40,897 nucleotides of DNA from Clostridiales bacterium (GCA_012839085.1 DUNZ01000113.1:1-40897), one strand, 5' to 3'. Positions 1-11,004 are shown, counted from the first letter of the stretch. Made by a program: numbers and translations. Notes: generated by a model from the letters alone, not told the origin.

Positions 1-2341
1 CACCACTTTCTGCGGTTATCTTCACTTCTGCTCCAATTCTTTGCAAACGTTCCAATAAATCCACATGGGGATGGCCGTACCTACTTTTCTTTCCACTAGA
101 TATGAATGCAAATTCCGGCCGAACTAGGTTTAGAAATTCTTCGCTGCTTGAGTTACGGGATCCGTGATGGGCTACCTTTAAGACATCATAATCGTTGGCA
201 AATTTTATTGTGAAATTTTGCTGCCAATCTTTTTTTACTTGTTTTGTTATTATCTGACCTTTATTCTTCTTTAACATATCAGTTACTATTTGCTCCCCAT
301 CCTTTTCTAAATCACCAGTTAGAAGCATATCAAAACTGCCATAAGTAATACTAAGAACCGTAGAATAGGCATTACTAGAGCTTGGTATATAATCAAAGGA
401 AGGATGCAGACATGTAATGTATGTATCGCCATCTCGAATCAAATCACCTCTTTGTATATACAGTAAGCATATCCCCTTGTCACTTGCTAGGTCTTCAATG
501 GATTTATAATTTTCATCCTTTTCCTTAATTTTTGGCAATACCAGTCTCTTAATCTTTATCTTTTGATCTATTATTAATTCCTTCAGGCCATTGACATGAT
601 CTGCGTCTCCATGGGTTATGATGGCATAATCAATCTGATCTATCCCCTGTGACAGTAAGAATGGTTGCAGCCGATACTTCCCAACTTTACTCACATCTGT
701 GCTACCCCCATCAATCAAATAAGTGGTTCCTGATTCTGTTTTCATAAAAATAGCTTCTCCCTGCCCAACATCCAACATCCTTATCTCTAATCCAGAATGG
801 GGCTTGGGAAAAATAAGAATACCTAGAGCAAAGAGTAATAGGATAAGTAGGGATTTACACTGGGTACGCTTTGTTAGCCTAACAAATATCATCAGTAAAA
901 TAAGATAGATCAGAATTCGAATCATCTCAGGTTTCCCCACGGTTATGATGCTGATGGGAAGCATTTGAAAAAACTTGCATATTCCTTCGTATAATTTCAA
1001 TATGAAATTTGATCCGCCAATCAAAAACACACCTAAGGGTAAATAGATACATCCAGCTATCCCTGCCAGCAAGGCTGAAATCATCAAGCAGGATACACAG
1101 GGTAGAATCAACAAATTTACAAGAAGACTATAGGTGGGTAATTGATAATAAAAGGTAAGCACCAGGGGCAATGTTAAGATTTGTGCACTGACACTGGTGA
1201 AAAGACCAGATACCAAAAAATTCTTAGAAGGAAACAGATTATTCAAAGTGGGAAGGAAAATGGCTATTCCCAATACTGCACCAAAGGATAATAAAAATCC
1301 TGCATGAAAGATTTGTAGGGGGTTTTGCAAAAGAATTAGTAAGGCACTAAAGGCAGTTGCTGAGAGCATATCATAGCTTTTACCAAAGATAGCCGAAAGA
1401 AGCATAATTATCATCATCATAACTGCACGATTGGTTGATACAGAAAAATTGGTTAGCACTCCATAAGAATAGATGAATAGGATCGATAGAAAGGTAGATG
1501 GAATTAATGGCAACTTTAATTTCTTTAATAACTTAAAGATACATATGCCAATAAGGGATACATGAAGTCCAGAAATTGCTAACACATGGGAAATTCCATT
1601 ATCCTGATATAGCTCTTTGATTTCTTCCTCCAGAAGATATTTTTCACCCAGTAGCATAGCAATGATAGCACCGGATTCTTTCTTGGAAAGTATTGTATCG
1701 TATGTCCCAATTAGTTTTTTCTTTAGTACATCTAAAAGAAAATGAAAATAGGAATATTCTAGGTTAGTAATTGTGATTGATCTTGCTTTTACTTTATAAT
1801 CGATGTTTTCAATCTGATAATATAATTTTTCATTAAATTGTCCGGGATTGGTTGGTATAGAGAATTTTTGAATTGTACCATAGACGGTTATTTCATTACC
1901 AACAAGATATTGATTTTCATCCTTTGAACTACGGATTAAGACATTTTCACATAGATATGGTTCGTTACGGTTCTCGAAATATATTTTATTATTTTTTACA
2001 TAAAGGGTCGTTCCCCATTGGTTATGGACTACCATAGTAATCGTTCCCGTCAGCTTACAATCTGCTTCTTCTTCAAAAGCCCCTTCGATCTCCGGGGTAA
2101 GCAATTGTCCTCTCATCGCAAAAACCCCTAGTAATACCATAAAAGGCAGGAACCAAAGAAAACCATCCTGTCTGGTAATTCGTACTTCTTTCGTTTTAAA
2201 TCTTAAATGGTAGATCACCAAGTAAAATGTTATAAAAAGGATTACTAGAAATGGCACCCAAATCATTTGATACCATGTCAATAGTAATCCCAAGATATAG
2301 GAACCAACGACACAAATCATTGGGCGTTTAATCAAAGACAC
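1..2341 (-). CDS. comEC: ComEC/Rec2 family DNA internalization protein (partial, runs off left edge)
   Basis: Manual minus-strand translation is open from GTG at 2341 to the edge. Contains DNGISHVLAISGLHVSLIG, LDVGQGEAIF, ITHGDADHVNG and KVAHHGSRNSSS, typical of ComEC competence plus C-terminal metallo-beta-lactamase-like domains. Absent from the ORF track because the stop lies outside the window. Confidence 0.95.
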   Translation of the reverse strand, partial: MSLIKRPMICVVGSYILGLLLTWYQMIWVPFLVILFITFYLVIYHLRFKTKEVRITRQDGFLWFLPFMVLLGVFAMRGQLLTPEIEGAFEEEADCKLTGTITMVVHNQWGTTLYVKNNKIYFENRNEPYLCENVLIRSSKDENQYLVGNEITVYGTIQKFSIPTNPGQFNEKLYYQIENIDYKVKARSITITNLEYSYFHFLLDVLKKKLIGTYDTILSKKESGAIIAMLLGEKYLLEEEIKELYQDNGISHVLAISGLHVSLIGICIFKLLKKLKLPLIPSTFLSILFIYSYGVLTNFSVSTNRAVMMMIIMLLSAIFGKSYDMLSATAFSALLILLQNPLQIFHAGFLLSFGAVLGIAIFLPTLNNLFPSKNFLVSGLFTSVSAQILTLPLVLTFYYQLPTYSLLVNLLILPCVSCLMISALLAGIAGCIYLPLGVFLIGGSNFILKLYEGICKFFQMLPISIITVGKPEMIRILIYLILLMIFVRLTKRTQCKSLLILLLFALGILIFPKPHSGLEIRMLDVGQGEAIFMKTESGTTYLIDGGSTDVSKVGKYRLQPFLLSQGIDQIDYAIITHGDADHVNGLKELIIDQKIKIKRLVLPKIKEKDENYKSIEDLASDKGICLLYIQRGDLIRDGDTYITCLHPSFDYIPSSSNAYSTVLSITYGSFDMLLTGDLEKDGEQIVTDMLKKNKGQIITKQVKKDWQQNFTIKFANDYDVLKVAHHGSRNSSSEEFLNLVRPEFAFISSGKKSRYGHPHVDLLERLQRIGAEVKITAESG

Positions 2342-2673
2342 ATCACCTTCCGTTCCTTTTTTCAGTTATAGATAAATTCATAAATACATTTTATAAAACT
2401 CAATAAAATAAGATCATAGTAATATCGAAAATTTCTAATACCAAAATCATGTTTTAAATCATTCTAAAAAATCAATCTTTTCTATTATTCTTCTATATTA
2501 TTCCACTGGTTTTTTCTTGAATTATTCAAAACTATTTTTCTTATATTATCCCATCAAATTATTCTTCTAAGTTATTCTTGCGTGCTGAGGTAAGGCCTTT
2601 ATTTCAAGCCTTGTTACCTACTCATCAGCAAAATATACCAGTAAATAATTCTAGAAAATATTTTAAAATCTTT

Positions 2674-3666
2674 CTACTCCTCAACCAAATTCAAATTACG
2701 TTCAAAAATCCCATTAAAGTCGATACTTTCGCGGTATTTTTCTTGTACCGCACCATTGATTAAGAATTGAACCTTACTGATTTTTGAATTGGGTAATTCA
2801 ACTAAAGTATTCACCACAGAGTAGATCACCAGTTCATCATTGGTTATATTCGGAACCTTCTCTAAGAATTTTTCATTAAAATCTACATAACAGATTCCTT
2901 CCTTGGTACTAACATTTAATAATGTGGTACCCTCTGGTATGGTGTTATATAAGCCATTTTCTGTCGGTCCATTGATTAATTGCTTGATAACTAGTTCCTC
3001 AATGGAACCGGTTCCAGTATAATGAATATTCGTATCCGTTTCAATCAAGGCATCTCCCTCTTTATTGGCAAAGAACAAGGATACTTTGTAATAGGTTTGG
3101 GTACCAGTACTCTCAAGAAAACGATCTTGTGTCATTAAGCCAACAATACTTCCATCGATATTTTTAAGGGGCTGTCCATTCACGTAAAATTCTACATATT
3201 CAATACCATTGATCTGGCAGAGGGTTTTTACCACGGTAGCTCTACATAGAATTTCTGATATCCCTGTTAAATCATTATAGCTAGTATCAAAATTAATCGT
3301 TAACCGGTCATCTTCATTAAAAACGAATTCTTTTATCTTTACACTATCAGGCAATGCTTTTTTATAGGTTATTTTATCCGGTCCTTTTCTTAAAACATCC
3401 ATCAGCTCATTGACCAGTTCTAAGCGGTTTGTAGTAGTCGTCCGATAGATCTCACTGACAATTTCAAATGTCTTACTATTAATATAGTAAATATTAAAAT
3501 CGATTTCCTTTTCCTCCGCCTGCTTATTTCGATCATTAGAACAAGCGGAAAACAGTATCATAATTATTAGTATGATGGAAATCCCAAAACACTTCTTCAT
3601 CTTATCCATTCCTTTATTACTTATTTTCACAACCAATTTGTAACCAGGACTATAGCATCGCTTCAA
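2674..3666 (-). CDS. GerMN-domain lipoprotein (GerM-like sporulation/germination protein); true start probably an internal Met before MKKCFGISIILIIMILFSAC
   Basis: Lipobox-type signal (LFSAC) and two GerMN-like repeats (ELVNELMDVLRKGP..., ELVIKQLINGPTENGL...). Confidence 0.85.
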   Translation of the reverse strand: MKRCYSPGYKLVVKISNKGMDKMKKCFGISIILIIMILFSACSNDRNKQAEEKEIDFNIYYINSKTFEIVSEIYRTTTTNRLELVNELMDVLRKGPDKITYKKALPDSVKIKEFVFNEDDRLTINFDTSYNDLTGISEILCRATVVKTLCQINGIEYVEFYVNGQPLKNIDGSIVGLMTQDRFLESTGTQTYYKVSLFFANKEGDALIETDTNIHYTGTGSIEELVIKQLINGPTENGLYNTIPEGTTLLNVSTKEGICYVDFNEKFLEKVPNITNDELVIYSVVNTLVELPNSKISKVQFLINGAVQEKYRESIDFNGIFERNLNLVEE

Positions 3667-3710
3667 TCATCACTCCCCACCCCAATTGACGGCGAGGAAG
3701 TCCAACTTCA

Positions 3711-5102
3711 TTATGCTATATAATTCAAAGGTATTCTTACATTAAAGGTTGTCCCTTCCCCTTCCGTACTATATACCTTGATAGCTCCTCGATGCATCTG
3801 AATTACATTTTTCGTAATTGATAAACCTAATCCGGTACCACCGGTCTCTCTGGAACGGGCCTTATCAACACGGTAAAAACGTTCAAAGATATAATCCTGT
3901 TCTTCTTCTGGAATACCGATTCCAGAATCAGCAATTTTTATAAAGAAGTATTTGTGGTCAGCGTTTAATGAAACTCGTATCCAACCGTCTTCCATATTAT
4001 ACTTGATTGCATTTTCTATTAAATTAGATATGGCCAAGGATAGTTTTACTTCATCTATTTCTGCTATCACAGGGCGAAAGCTTTCAAATATCATTTCAAT
4101 ATTTCGCTTTTTTGCTATTGGACGTAATCTCTTAAGGATCTGCTCTAGAAGCTCATTGATATTGCAACTGGTTATATTCATATCCCCTGCAGTTTTATCT
4201 AGCTTAACCAAGGAGAGTAGGTCATTAATTATTTTATTCTCTCTTTCAATTTCATCGGTTATATCATGCAGAAATTCCCGATACAGTTCCACTGGTGTAT
4301 CCTCCTGGGCAATTAAAGAATCAGCCAATACCTTAATGGAGGTAATCGGGGTTTTTAATTCATGAGACACATTGGAAACAAACTCCTGTCTTGATTTTTC
4401 CAACTTTTGCATCCTGGAAATCATTTTGTTAAATGAATCTGATATTTTTTCAATCTCATAATATCCTTTTATGGATACTTCTTGATCCAGATACCCTTCC
4501 GTTAACTGATCAATGAAATTTACAATGCTTGTTAAAGGTTTTGTTAATTTATTGGAAAAATAAAATGCGCTAACCAATATTAGGGTAGCCAAGCTGGCTA
4601 CAAAGACCATTATCCCCTTTTCCAAACTATCTTTGATCGATTGAATATCCTTGGTAGAAAAATTCATAACAATAACACCCATAACGTCCTTGGTTGTATT
4701 ATGGGTGATTGGATAAGTTAATTTAAGATAATGATTCTTATGATCATGGTTATTATACTTAACATTATTGAAGCTTTGGATTACTTCCGGTGATACCAGA
4801 TATTTTCCTTCTTCAAGAGAGTAGGTATCTTTCACAATAGTTAAGCTATTATTTACAATAATAATCCGTCCATCATATATTTCTGAAATTCGATTGATCT
4901 CCTTATCAATTTCAGGAGCATCACTATTTGCCAATAAATTAGTCGGAAGTAATAAATTCGATAACATATTGGCCTGGCCTTGTAGTTGTTTTACTCGATT
5001 TTCAATTGCTTTATCTTCATAGGTTTTAAGAACAACGTAAGAGAAAAAGGAAAGAGGTACTATACCAATAACGATAAATACCAGCAGCATGTTTAATCTC
5101 AT
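3711..5102 (-). CDS. Sensor histidine kinase (two TM, HAMP, HisKA, HATPase_c), WalK/PhoR type
   Basis: FVSNVSHELKTPITSIK H-box, ADSGIGIPEEEQDYIFERFYRVDKARSRETGGTGLGLSI. The ORF track start (5183) overlaps the upstream response regulator; Met at 5102 (MRLNMLLVF) is more plausible. Confidence 0.92.
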   Translation of the reverse strand: MRLNMLLVFIVIGIVPLSFFSYVVLKTYEDKAIENRVKQLQGQANMLSNLLLPTNLLANSDAPEIDKEINRISEIYDGRIIIVNNSLTIVKDTYSLEEGKYLVSPEVIQSFNNVKYNNHDHKNHYLKLTYPITHNTTKDVMGVIVMNFSTKDIQSIKDSLEKGIMVFVASLATLILVSAFYFSNKLTKPLTSIVNFIDQLTEGYLDQEVSIKGYYEIEKISDSFNKMISRMQKLEKSRQEFVSNVSHELKTPITSIKVLADSLIAQEDTPVELYREFLHDITDEIERENKIINDLLSLVKLDKTAGDMNITSCNINELLEQILKRLRPIAKKRNIEMIFESFRPVIAEIDEVKLSLAISNLIENAIKYNMEDGWIRVSLNADHKYFFIKIADSGIGIPEEEQDYIFERFYRVDKARSRETGGTGLGLSITKNVIQMHRGAIKVYSTEGEGTTFNVRIPLNYIA

Positions 5103-5121
5103 GCTATTTAATATTTTTAGA

Positions 5122-5814
5122 TTATTCTTGATTCTGGAAAAAATAGCCAACACCCCATTTAGTATGTATATATTTTGGTTCACTTGGATTGCTTTCTATC
5201 TTTTCCCGCAGTCTCCTAATATGCACATCGACAGTCCGAACATCCCCTGGGTAATCATATCCCCATACGATATTCAATAGATGCTCGCGGCTATATACTT
5301 TATTGGGATTAAATACTAATAACTCTAATAAATCAAATTCTTTTGCTGTAAGATTAACTTCTTTACCAGCAATATAGACCCTACGATTATCACAATCAAT
5401 TTTTAGATCTCCGTAGGATACTGTTTTAGTATCATCGTTATTCTGATTTTTTCCACTGCGGCGCATAATAGCTTTTATCCTAGCTTTAACTTCAAGTATA
5501 TTGAAGGGCTTTGTAATATAATCGTCTGCACCATATTCTAAACCTAAAATCTTATCCATGTCATCACCCTTGGCCGTTAACATGATGATTGGCATAGATG
5601 AAAATTCCCTGATTTGCTGACATACCTCAAATCCAGATAATTTGGGGAGCATTACATCAAGAAGCACCACATCATATTCTTTCTTTTTGGCTGCTTCCAA
5701 TGCTTCTTCACCGTCATAAGCACAGTCAACTTCCATCCCATCCTGCTCTAAGCTGAAGCGGATCCCTTTTACGATTAGTTTTTCATCATCTACTACTAGT
5801 ACTCTCTTTGCCAT
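5122..5814 (-). CDS. OmpR/PhoB-family response regulator
   Basis: VLVVDDEKLIVKGIRFSLEQDG receiver, VLLDVMLPKLSGFEVC phosphoacceptor region, winged helix RTVDVHIRRLREKIE. Confidence 0.96.
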   Translation of the reverse strand: MAKRVLVVDDEKLIVKGIRFSLEQDGMEVDCAYDGEEALEAAKKKEYDVVLLDVMLPKLSGFEVCQQIREFSSMPIIMLTAKGDDMDKILGLEYGADDYITKPFNILEVKARIKAIMRRSGKNQNNDDTKTVSYGDLKIDCDNRRVYIAGKEVNLTAKEFDLLELLVFNPNKVYSREHLLNIVWGYDYPGDVRTVDVHIRRLREKIESNPSEPKYIHTKWGVGYFFQNQE

Positions 5815-5932
5815 TTTCTCACCTCATCAAAGTATGGTCAACAAGTTACATTTTATACATAATTTAAATAAAAAAATAATTTTATATTATGATATTATTT
5901 CATTTAAAATATAATTATATATTATGGTTTAT

Positions 5933-6628
5933 TTAATTTATAGTTATATAGGAAGAAATCTGATGAAACAATCCCTCCTTTATGCCCGGAATGTTCATCA
6001 GCTCCTCTATACTTTTAAAATCACCATTGGAATTACGGTATTCAATAATACGGTCTGCTTTTGCCTGCCCAATCCCTGGCAAGGCCATCAAAGTCTCCTT
6101 ATTGGCTTTATTAATATTAATCAAAGAATTGCTTTGGGATGCTTCCTTATTATTTGCCTGATCTCCTTTGACAAAATCAAGAACCGATAAACTTTCCAAC
6201 TCATCCTTTGTAGGAACATATATCCGCTCTCCATCCGATACCATACGTGCCTGATTGAGATAATCCCCTGCTGCATCCTCAGTCAATCCACCTGCCATCT
6301 CAATTAGGTCAACCAATCTGGTATTAACCGCCATCTGGTATACCCCTGGGGCATGAACAGCACCACAGATATGGATATAAATCCCTTGCTCTTTTAGAGT
6401 AATATCTTCATCTCCACTCTGTTTTTTTGCTTCCATGGCTTCCTCAGTGAAATCTTCAGAATGGTTTTGATGATTTTCATCAGAACTATCCTTAGAAGCA
6501 TCATCTAAGGATAGAATTACAGCCTTGGAAGAGTCCCCTCTCCAATAAGTACAACTATAGCAGATTCCTGCTAAAATTATCAAGCTAATGATAGCAGACA
6601 ATTTTATTAAACTTTTTTTCATAATCAT
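5933..6628 (-). CDS. comEA: ComEA family competence protein (SLBB plus helix-hairpin-helix)
   Basis: IYIHICGAVHAPGVYQM SLBB segment and C-terminal ININKANKETLMALPGIGQAKADRIIEYR HhH. Confidence 0.93.
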   Translation of the reverse strand: MIMKKSLIKLSAIISLIILAGICYSCTYWRGDSSKAVILSLDDASKDSSDENHQNHSEDFTEEAMEAKKQSGDEDITLKEQGIYIHICGAVHAPGVYQMAVNTRLVDLIEMAGGLTEDAAGDYLNQARMVSDGERIYVPTKDELESLSVLDFVKGDQANNKEASQSNSLININKANKETLMALPGIGQAKADRIIEYRNSNGDFKSIEELMNIPGIKEGLFHQISSYITIN

Positions 6629-6806
6629 CTTCCTTCTTTAACAAGATCCTATAGATTCTCTATTTGAAAGAGAAGCAAACACATTCTCTTATATTAAATG
6701 AAAGAAGACTTAAAAGTACCCTCAATACTTTTTACTGGATAATATTATTTTACATAATTTATACCCCATTTACAATAGGTATTTCCTCTAAAAAAATTTA
6801 ATAATT

Positions 6807-7247
6807 TCAACATGATTTCCATTTAAAGGTTATAATACCAATTATTATGATAACCATGCCAATTAGTTTTCTCCATTCAAAGGGTACTCGTTCGGAACCA
6901 AAGATACCAAAGACTTCAATCAGGTATGCAATGATTAACTGAGATGTTATGATAAACATATTTGCACGGGCAGGTCCTAACGTATCCACACTTTTAATAA
7001 CCGTATAGGTAATAAAGGCTCCTATAACCCCCCCTAACAACATATATTTATTATCGATTCTAAAAAGTTCTTGAAAACCACTTTGCCTGCCAGTAAAAAT
7101 CCAGGCTCCTAGGCATACCAGTAAAGCCGTAAATTGAACAAAGCTAGCACTTACCCAAATTCCAGTCTGTTTTGTAACACCTGTGTTAAATACCCCTTGT
7201 ATACTCATTAATGCACCTGAAATAATTGCTATAAGAATACCCCACAT
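6807..7247 (-). CDS. DMT family transporter, YdcZ/DUF606 type
   Basis: 146-aa four-TM protein, MWGILIAIISGALMSIQGVFNT...GWRK-like C-terminus typical of the family. Confidence 0.85.
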   Translation of the reverse strand: MWGILIAIISGALMSIQGVFNTGVTKQTGIWVSASFVQFTALLVCLGAWIFTGRQSGFQELFRIDNKYMLLGGVIGAFITYTVIKSVDTLGPARANMFIITSQLIIAYLIEVFGIFGSERVPFEWRKLIGMVIIIIGIITFKWKSC

Positions 7248-7283
7248 AGTATCAAACCTCTCCTAATATACACTTTCATATTT

Positions 7284-7341
7284 CATGCATGGGTGCGACT
7301 GACCCCGCTCCGCATCATTTTCTGACGGATGTCTGTGCATG
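7284..7341 (-). promoter_or_regulatory. Candidate structured leader upstream of the YdcZ-type gene
   Basis: Minus strand 5'-CATGCA[CAGACATCCGTCAGAAAATGATGCGGAGCGGGGTCAGTCGCACCCA]TGCATG; closing 6-bp stem and unusually GC-rich interior. Confidence 0.35.
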
Positions 7342-7472
7342 ATAAGTTTATTATTAGCAAAATATACAGGATTTCATACATCTTTTGTTGGAAGATGAAA
7401 GCCTAAATAAATTGCTTTAAATGTATTCGGAAAGGTTATATGAATTCATCAATAATATTTCTTAGGGGATTC

Positions 7473-8669
7473 TTAATCTTGGCCGATATCATTTAATACT
7501 TCTTCCAAGATAGTTATCATTTCATCCACATGCTCTTTTTCAATAATTAGGGGCGGTACAAATCGAATCATATTGCTGCCAGCCGATATCAAGATTAGAC
7601 CCTTATTCAGACAGTTTGCTATGATTTCTTTTACAGGAATATTAAATTCCAGTCCCTGCATAAGCCCAATTCCCCTATGTTCTTTGATACATTTATATTT
7701 TTGAACGATTTCCTCTAATTTTTCACTAAGGTAAGGTGAAATCTGATTTACATGATCCAGAATTTGCTCACTTTCAAATAAATCAAATACTTGACTTACT
7801 GCTGCTGTTACAAAAGGATTTCCCCCATAGGTTGTTCCATGGTCTCCTGGCTCAAAGGCAGATGCCACCTCATCTCTTGCAGCAAAGGCTCCTACAGGCA
7901 AACCACAACCCAAGGCCTTGGCACTGGTCATAATGTCTGGTGTTACACCGAATTTTTGATAAGCAAACATTTCTCCTGTTCGACCCATTCCGCATTGTAT
8001 CTCGTCAAAAATCAGTAACATATCATGTTGGTCACATAATCTTCTAACACCTTCCATAAATTCTTGGGTGGCAGGATGTATTCCGCCTTCTCCTTGAACC
8101 GGTTCCATCAGAATTGCACAGGTATTCTCCTGAATTAACTCCTTCACACTTTGTAAATTATTATATTCTGCAAATACCACACCACCGATTAAAGGTTCAA
8201 AGGCTTCCCTATATTTCTTCGTTCCTGTTACGCTTAAAGCCCCCATACTCCGCCCATGGAAGGAATGATCCATGGAAATGATCTGGCTGTTGGCAATTCC
8301 ATATTTCTTATAGTAATATTTCCTCGCTAATTTAATGGCTCCCTCTATGGCTTCGGTACCACTATTGGTAAAGAAAACCTGGTCCATTCCAGATGCCTTG
8401 GTGAATTTTTCAGCAGCTTCAATGGCCGGAAGATTGTAATAGAGGTTGGATGTATGCAACAACTTATCAATTTGTAATTTCAAGGCATCATTGTATTCCT
8501 TATTGGAATAACCTAAGGCGAAAACTGCAATCCCTGCTCCAAAATCTAGATACTTGTTGCCGTCCACATCATACAAGTATACCCCTTTTCCACGATCAAG
8601 AACTACTGGAAAACGGCTGTATGTGGGCATGAATAGCTGTTCTGCCTGCTCTATATATCGCTTCATCAT
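7473..8669 (-). CDS. argD: Acetylornithine aminotransferase
   Basis: FFTNSGTEAIEGAIKLARKY, LLIFDEIQCGMGRTG, PDIMTSAKALGCGLPVGAF; adjacent to argB and argJ. Confidence 0.95.
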   Translation of the reverse strand: MMKRYIEQAEQLFMPTYSRFPVVLDRGKGVYLYDVDGNKYLDFGAGIAVFALGYSNKEYNDALKLQIDKLLHTSNLYYNLPAIEAAEKFTKASGMDQVFFTNSGTEAIEGAIKLARKYYYKKYGIANSQIISMDHSFHGRSMGALSVTGTKKYREAFEPLIGGVVFAEYNNLQSVKELIQENTCAILMEPVQGEGGIHPATQEFMEGVRRLCDQHDMLLIFDEIQCGMGRTGEMFAYQKFGVTPDIMTSAKALGCGLPVGAFAARDEVASAFEPGDHGTTYGGNPFVTAAVSQVFDLFESEQILDHVNQISPYLSEKLEEIVQKYKCIKEHRGIGLMQGLEFNIPVKEIIANCLNKGLILISAGSNMIRFVPPLIIEKEHVDEMITILEEVLNDIGQD

Positions 8670-8812
8670 TATAATGTCCCCTTTTTCTCTAAAATTTTAA
8701 ATTACAAATAAGACTAAGATTATGTTCTTATCTAACATACTTATTCTGGAAAATGTTCTTGCAAAAGAAGTTGCTCAAATCATAAATAAAAAGAAAAAAT
8801 AAATTCTACCGC

Positions 8813-9718
8813 TTATTGAAAATCTACTGCTTCATTATCATAGATACTTTCCCGGTCAATAATGGCGGTTCCAATACCTTTGTTGGTAAAAAACTCTAAC
8901 AAGAGACAATGTTCCATCCTTCCATCGAGAATATGAACTCTTCTAACTCCATTCCTCACGGCATCCACACAATTCTTAAGTTTTGGTAGCATACCACCGC
9001 CAATATAGCCACTGGCTAAAAGCTCATCGGCTTTTTCTAAGGTAAGTACGGAAATTAAACTATTTTTATCATCTGTATCGGCATATACCCCTTCAATATC
9101 CGTTAGAAAGACCAATTTTTCTGCACCAATTGCAGTTGCCACCGCACAGGCTGCATCGTCAGCATTTATATTATAATTACGAAAATCATCATCCAGGCCG
9201 ATGGGTGCTATGATGGGAATAAAATCATTATCAATTAAGGTATTAATTAATTCAACATTTACTTCCTTAATATTTCCCACAAATCCAATATCCTGACCAT
9301 TGACCGTCTTTCTTTCAACTTTTAAGGTAGATCCATCCTTACCACTAATACCAACGGCTCTCACCCCAAGTTTTTCGACCATCTGAACCAGGTTTTTATT
9401 TACTTTCCCCAAAACCATTTCTGCCACTTCCATGGTCAGCTCATCGGTAACTCTTAATCCCTCAACAAATTTTGACTCATGTCCCAGGAGGTTAAGCCAT
9501 TTTGTAATTTCTTTTCCTCCTCCATGGACGATAATTGGCTGCATTCCTACCAATTTTAAAAGGGCAACATCTTTAATCACATTTAATTGTAAATTTTCAT
9601 CCAACATAGCACTTCCGCCGTATTTTACTACCACTTTTTTGTTGTTAAACTTTTGTATGTAAGGTAGAGCCTCAATTAAGGTCTGCGCTTTTATTAGTAT
9701 TTGATCCATTAGCACCAT
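8813..9718 (-). CDS. argB: Acetylglutamate kinase
   Basis: [53 protein letters not shown]. Confidence 0.96.
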   Translation of the reverse strand: MVLMDQILIKAQTLIEALPYIQKFNNKKVVVKYGGSAMLDENLQLNVIKDVALLKLVGMQPIIVHGGGKEITKWLNLLGHESKFVEGLRVTDELTMEVAEMVLGKVNKNLVQMVEKLGVRAVGISGKDGSTLKVERKTVNGQDIGFVGNIKEVNVELINTLIDNDFIPIIAPIGLDDDFRNYNINADDAACAVATAIGAEKLVFLTDIEGVYADTDDKNSLISVLTLEKADELLASGYIGGGMLPKLKNCVDAVRNGVRRVHILDGRMEHCLLLEFFTNKGIGTAIIDRESIYDNEAVDFQ

Positions 9719-9777
9719 GGCAATTACTCCTTTTTATATTCAGTTATTAAAAAATCTAAGTTTATATCATGCTTCCA

Positions 9778-11004
9778 TTATGAGCGATAATCCGCATTGA
9801 TTTTGACATAATCATAGGTTAGATCGCAACCCCATGCAGTTGCGGTGGCTGTTCCTGCTTTGATGTCAGCGATGGCTGTTACTTGATTGGAAGATAAAAT
9901 TTTTGTCGCCACCTCTTCCGAGTAATCCGTAGCCATACCGTCTTCTACTAATTTTAAATTACCAATTTCACTCTCAATATAAAGGTCAACCTGATCTGGA
10001 TCAAAGACCACCCCAGAATACCCCATAGCACAAAGAATACGACCCCAATTGGCATCATTTCCAAAAACAGCTGTCTTAACCAGATTGGAGCTTATGATGG
10101 ACTTACTAAGGTTTGCAGCATCCTCCCAGGTTTTCGCTCCAATCACCTTAACTTCTAGTAATTTCGTTGCACCCTCCCCGTCCGCTGCCATTTGCTTTGC
10201 CAAGTCGGTTGTTACCATGTTCAGTGCCTTGCAGAAGGTTTCATAATCTTCATTCTTTTCGGTTATTTCTTCATTACCAGCTAACCCATTGGCCAGTATT
10301 AATAAAGAATCATTGGTGGAGGTATCCCGATCCACAGATACCATATTAAAGGTATGCTTCACATTCTCACTTAATGCTTCCTGTAATAGTTCCTTTGATA
10401 TGGCTAAATCTGTAGTTAGTACCCCTAGCATGGTTGCCATATTAGGGTGAATCATACCGGAACCTTTGGCCATACCACCTATGGTAATTTTCTTGTCACC
10501 AATCATAAAACGAATGGCAGCTTCTTTTGCATAGGTATCCGTTGTCATAATAGCCTCTGCTGCTAATTTACCTGCTTCGTTACCATCTTTCAAACTCTTA
10601 ACTAGGGTAAGCACCCCTTCTTCAATGGTGGTAATGGGTAATTGTTTACCGATTATACCAGTGGAGGCAGTATAAACTGCTTCTGTGGGTATATTAAGGG
10701 CTTTTGCTACCGCCTTTGCCATTCTTTCGTTATTAATATCCCCTTCCATTCCAGTGCAGGCATTGGCGATTCCACTATTTAATACGACTGCCTGAACAAA
10801 AGGACTCTCCTTGGTCACCTGAATATCCCATTTTACTGGAGCTGCTTTAACCATATTGGTTGTAAATGTCCCTGCCCCTTTGGCTGGTACCTGGGAATAT
10901 ACTAGGGCCATATCTTTTCTTTTCTTTTTTATTCCTGCATATATACCAGCTGCCTGAAAACCCTTTGCCGCAGTAACTCCACTATTTATCATCATCATAG
11001 TCAT
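9778..11004 (-). CDS. argJ: Bifunctional ornithine acetyltransferase / N-acetylglutamate synthase
   Basis: Contains the conserved GMIHPNMATMLGVLTTD cleavage-site motif. Confidence 0.97.
   Translation of the reverse strand: MTMMMINSGVTAAKGFQAAGIYAGIKKKRKDMALVYSQVPAKGAGTFTTNMVKAAPVKWDIQVTKESPFVQAVVLNSGIANACTGMEGDINNERMAKAVAKALNIPTEAVYTASTGIIGKQLPITTIEEGVLTLVKSLKDGNEAGKLAAEAIMTTDTYAKEAAIRFMIGDKKITIGGMAKGSGMIHPNMATMLGVLTTDLAISKELLQEALSENVKHTFNMVSVDRDTSTNDSLLILANGLAGNEEITEKNEDYETFCKALNMVTTDLAKQMAADGEGATKLLEVKVIGAKTWEDAANLSKSIISSNLVKTAVFGNDANWGRILCAMGYSGVVFDPDQVDLYIESEIGNLKLVEDGMATDYSEEVATKILSSNQVTAIADIKAGTATATAWGCDLTYDYVKINADYRS

Noticed and set aside
723-908. Plus-strand ORF of 61 aa
   Set aside because: Antisense to a clear comEC coding sequence; no independent support.
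2461-2580. Recurrent ttattctt motifs between the GerMN gene and comEC
   Set aside because: Low-complexity AT-rich sequence without a consistent period.
3952-4365. Plus-strand ORF of 137 aa
   Set aside because: Antisense shadow ORF within the histidine kinase gene.
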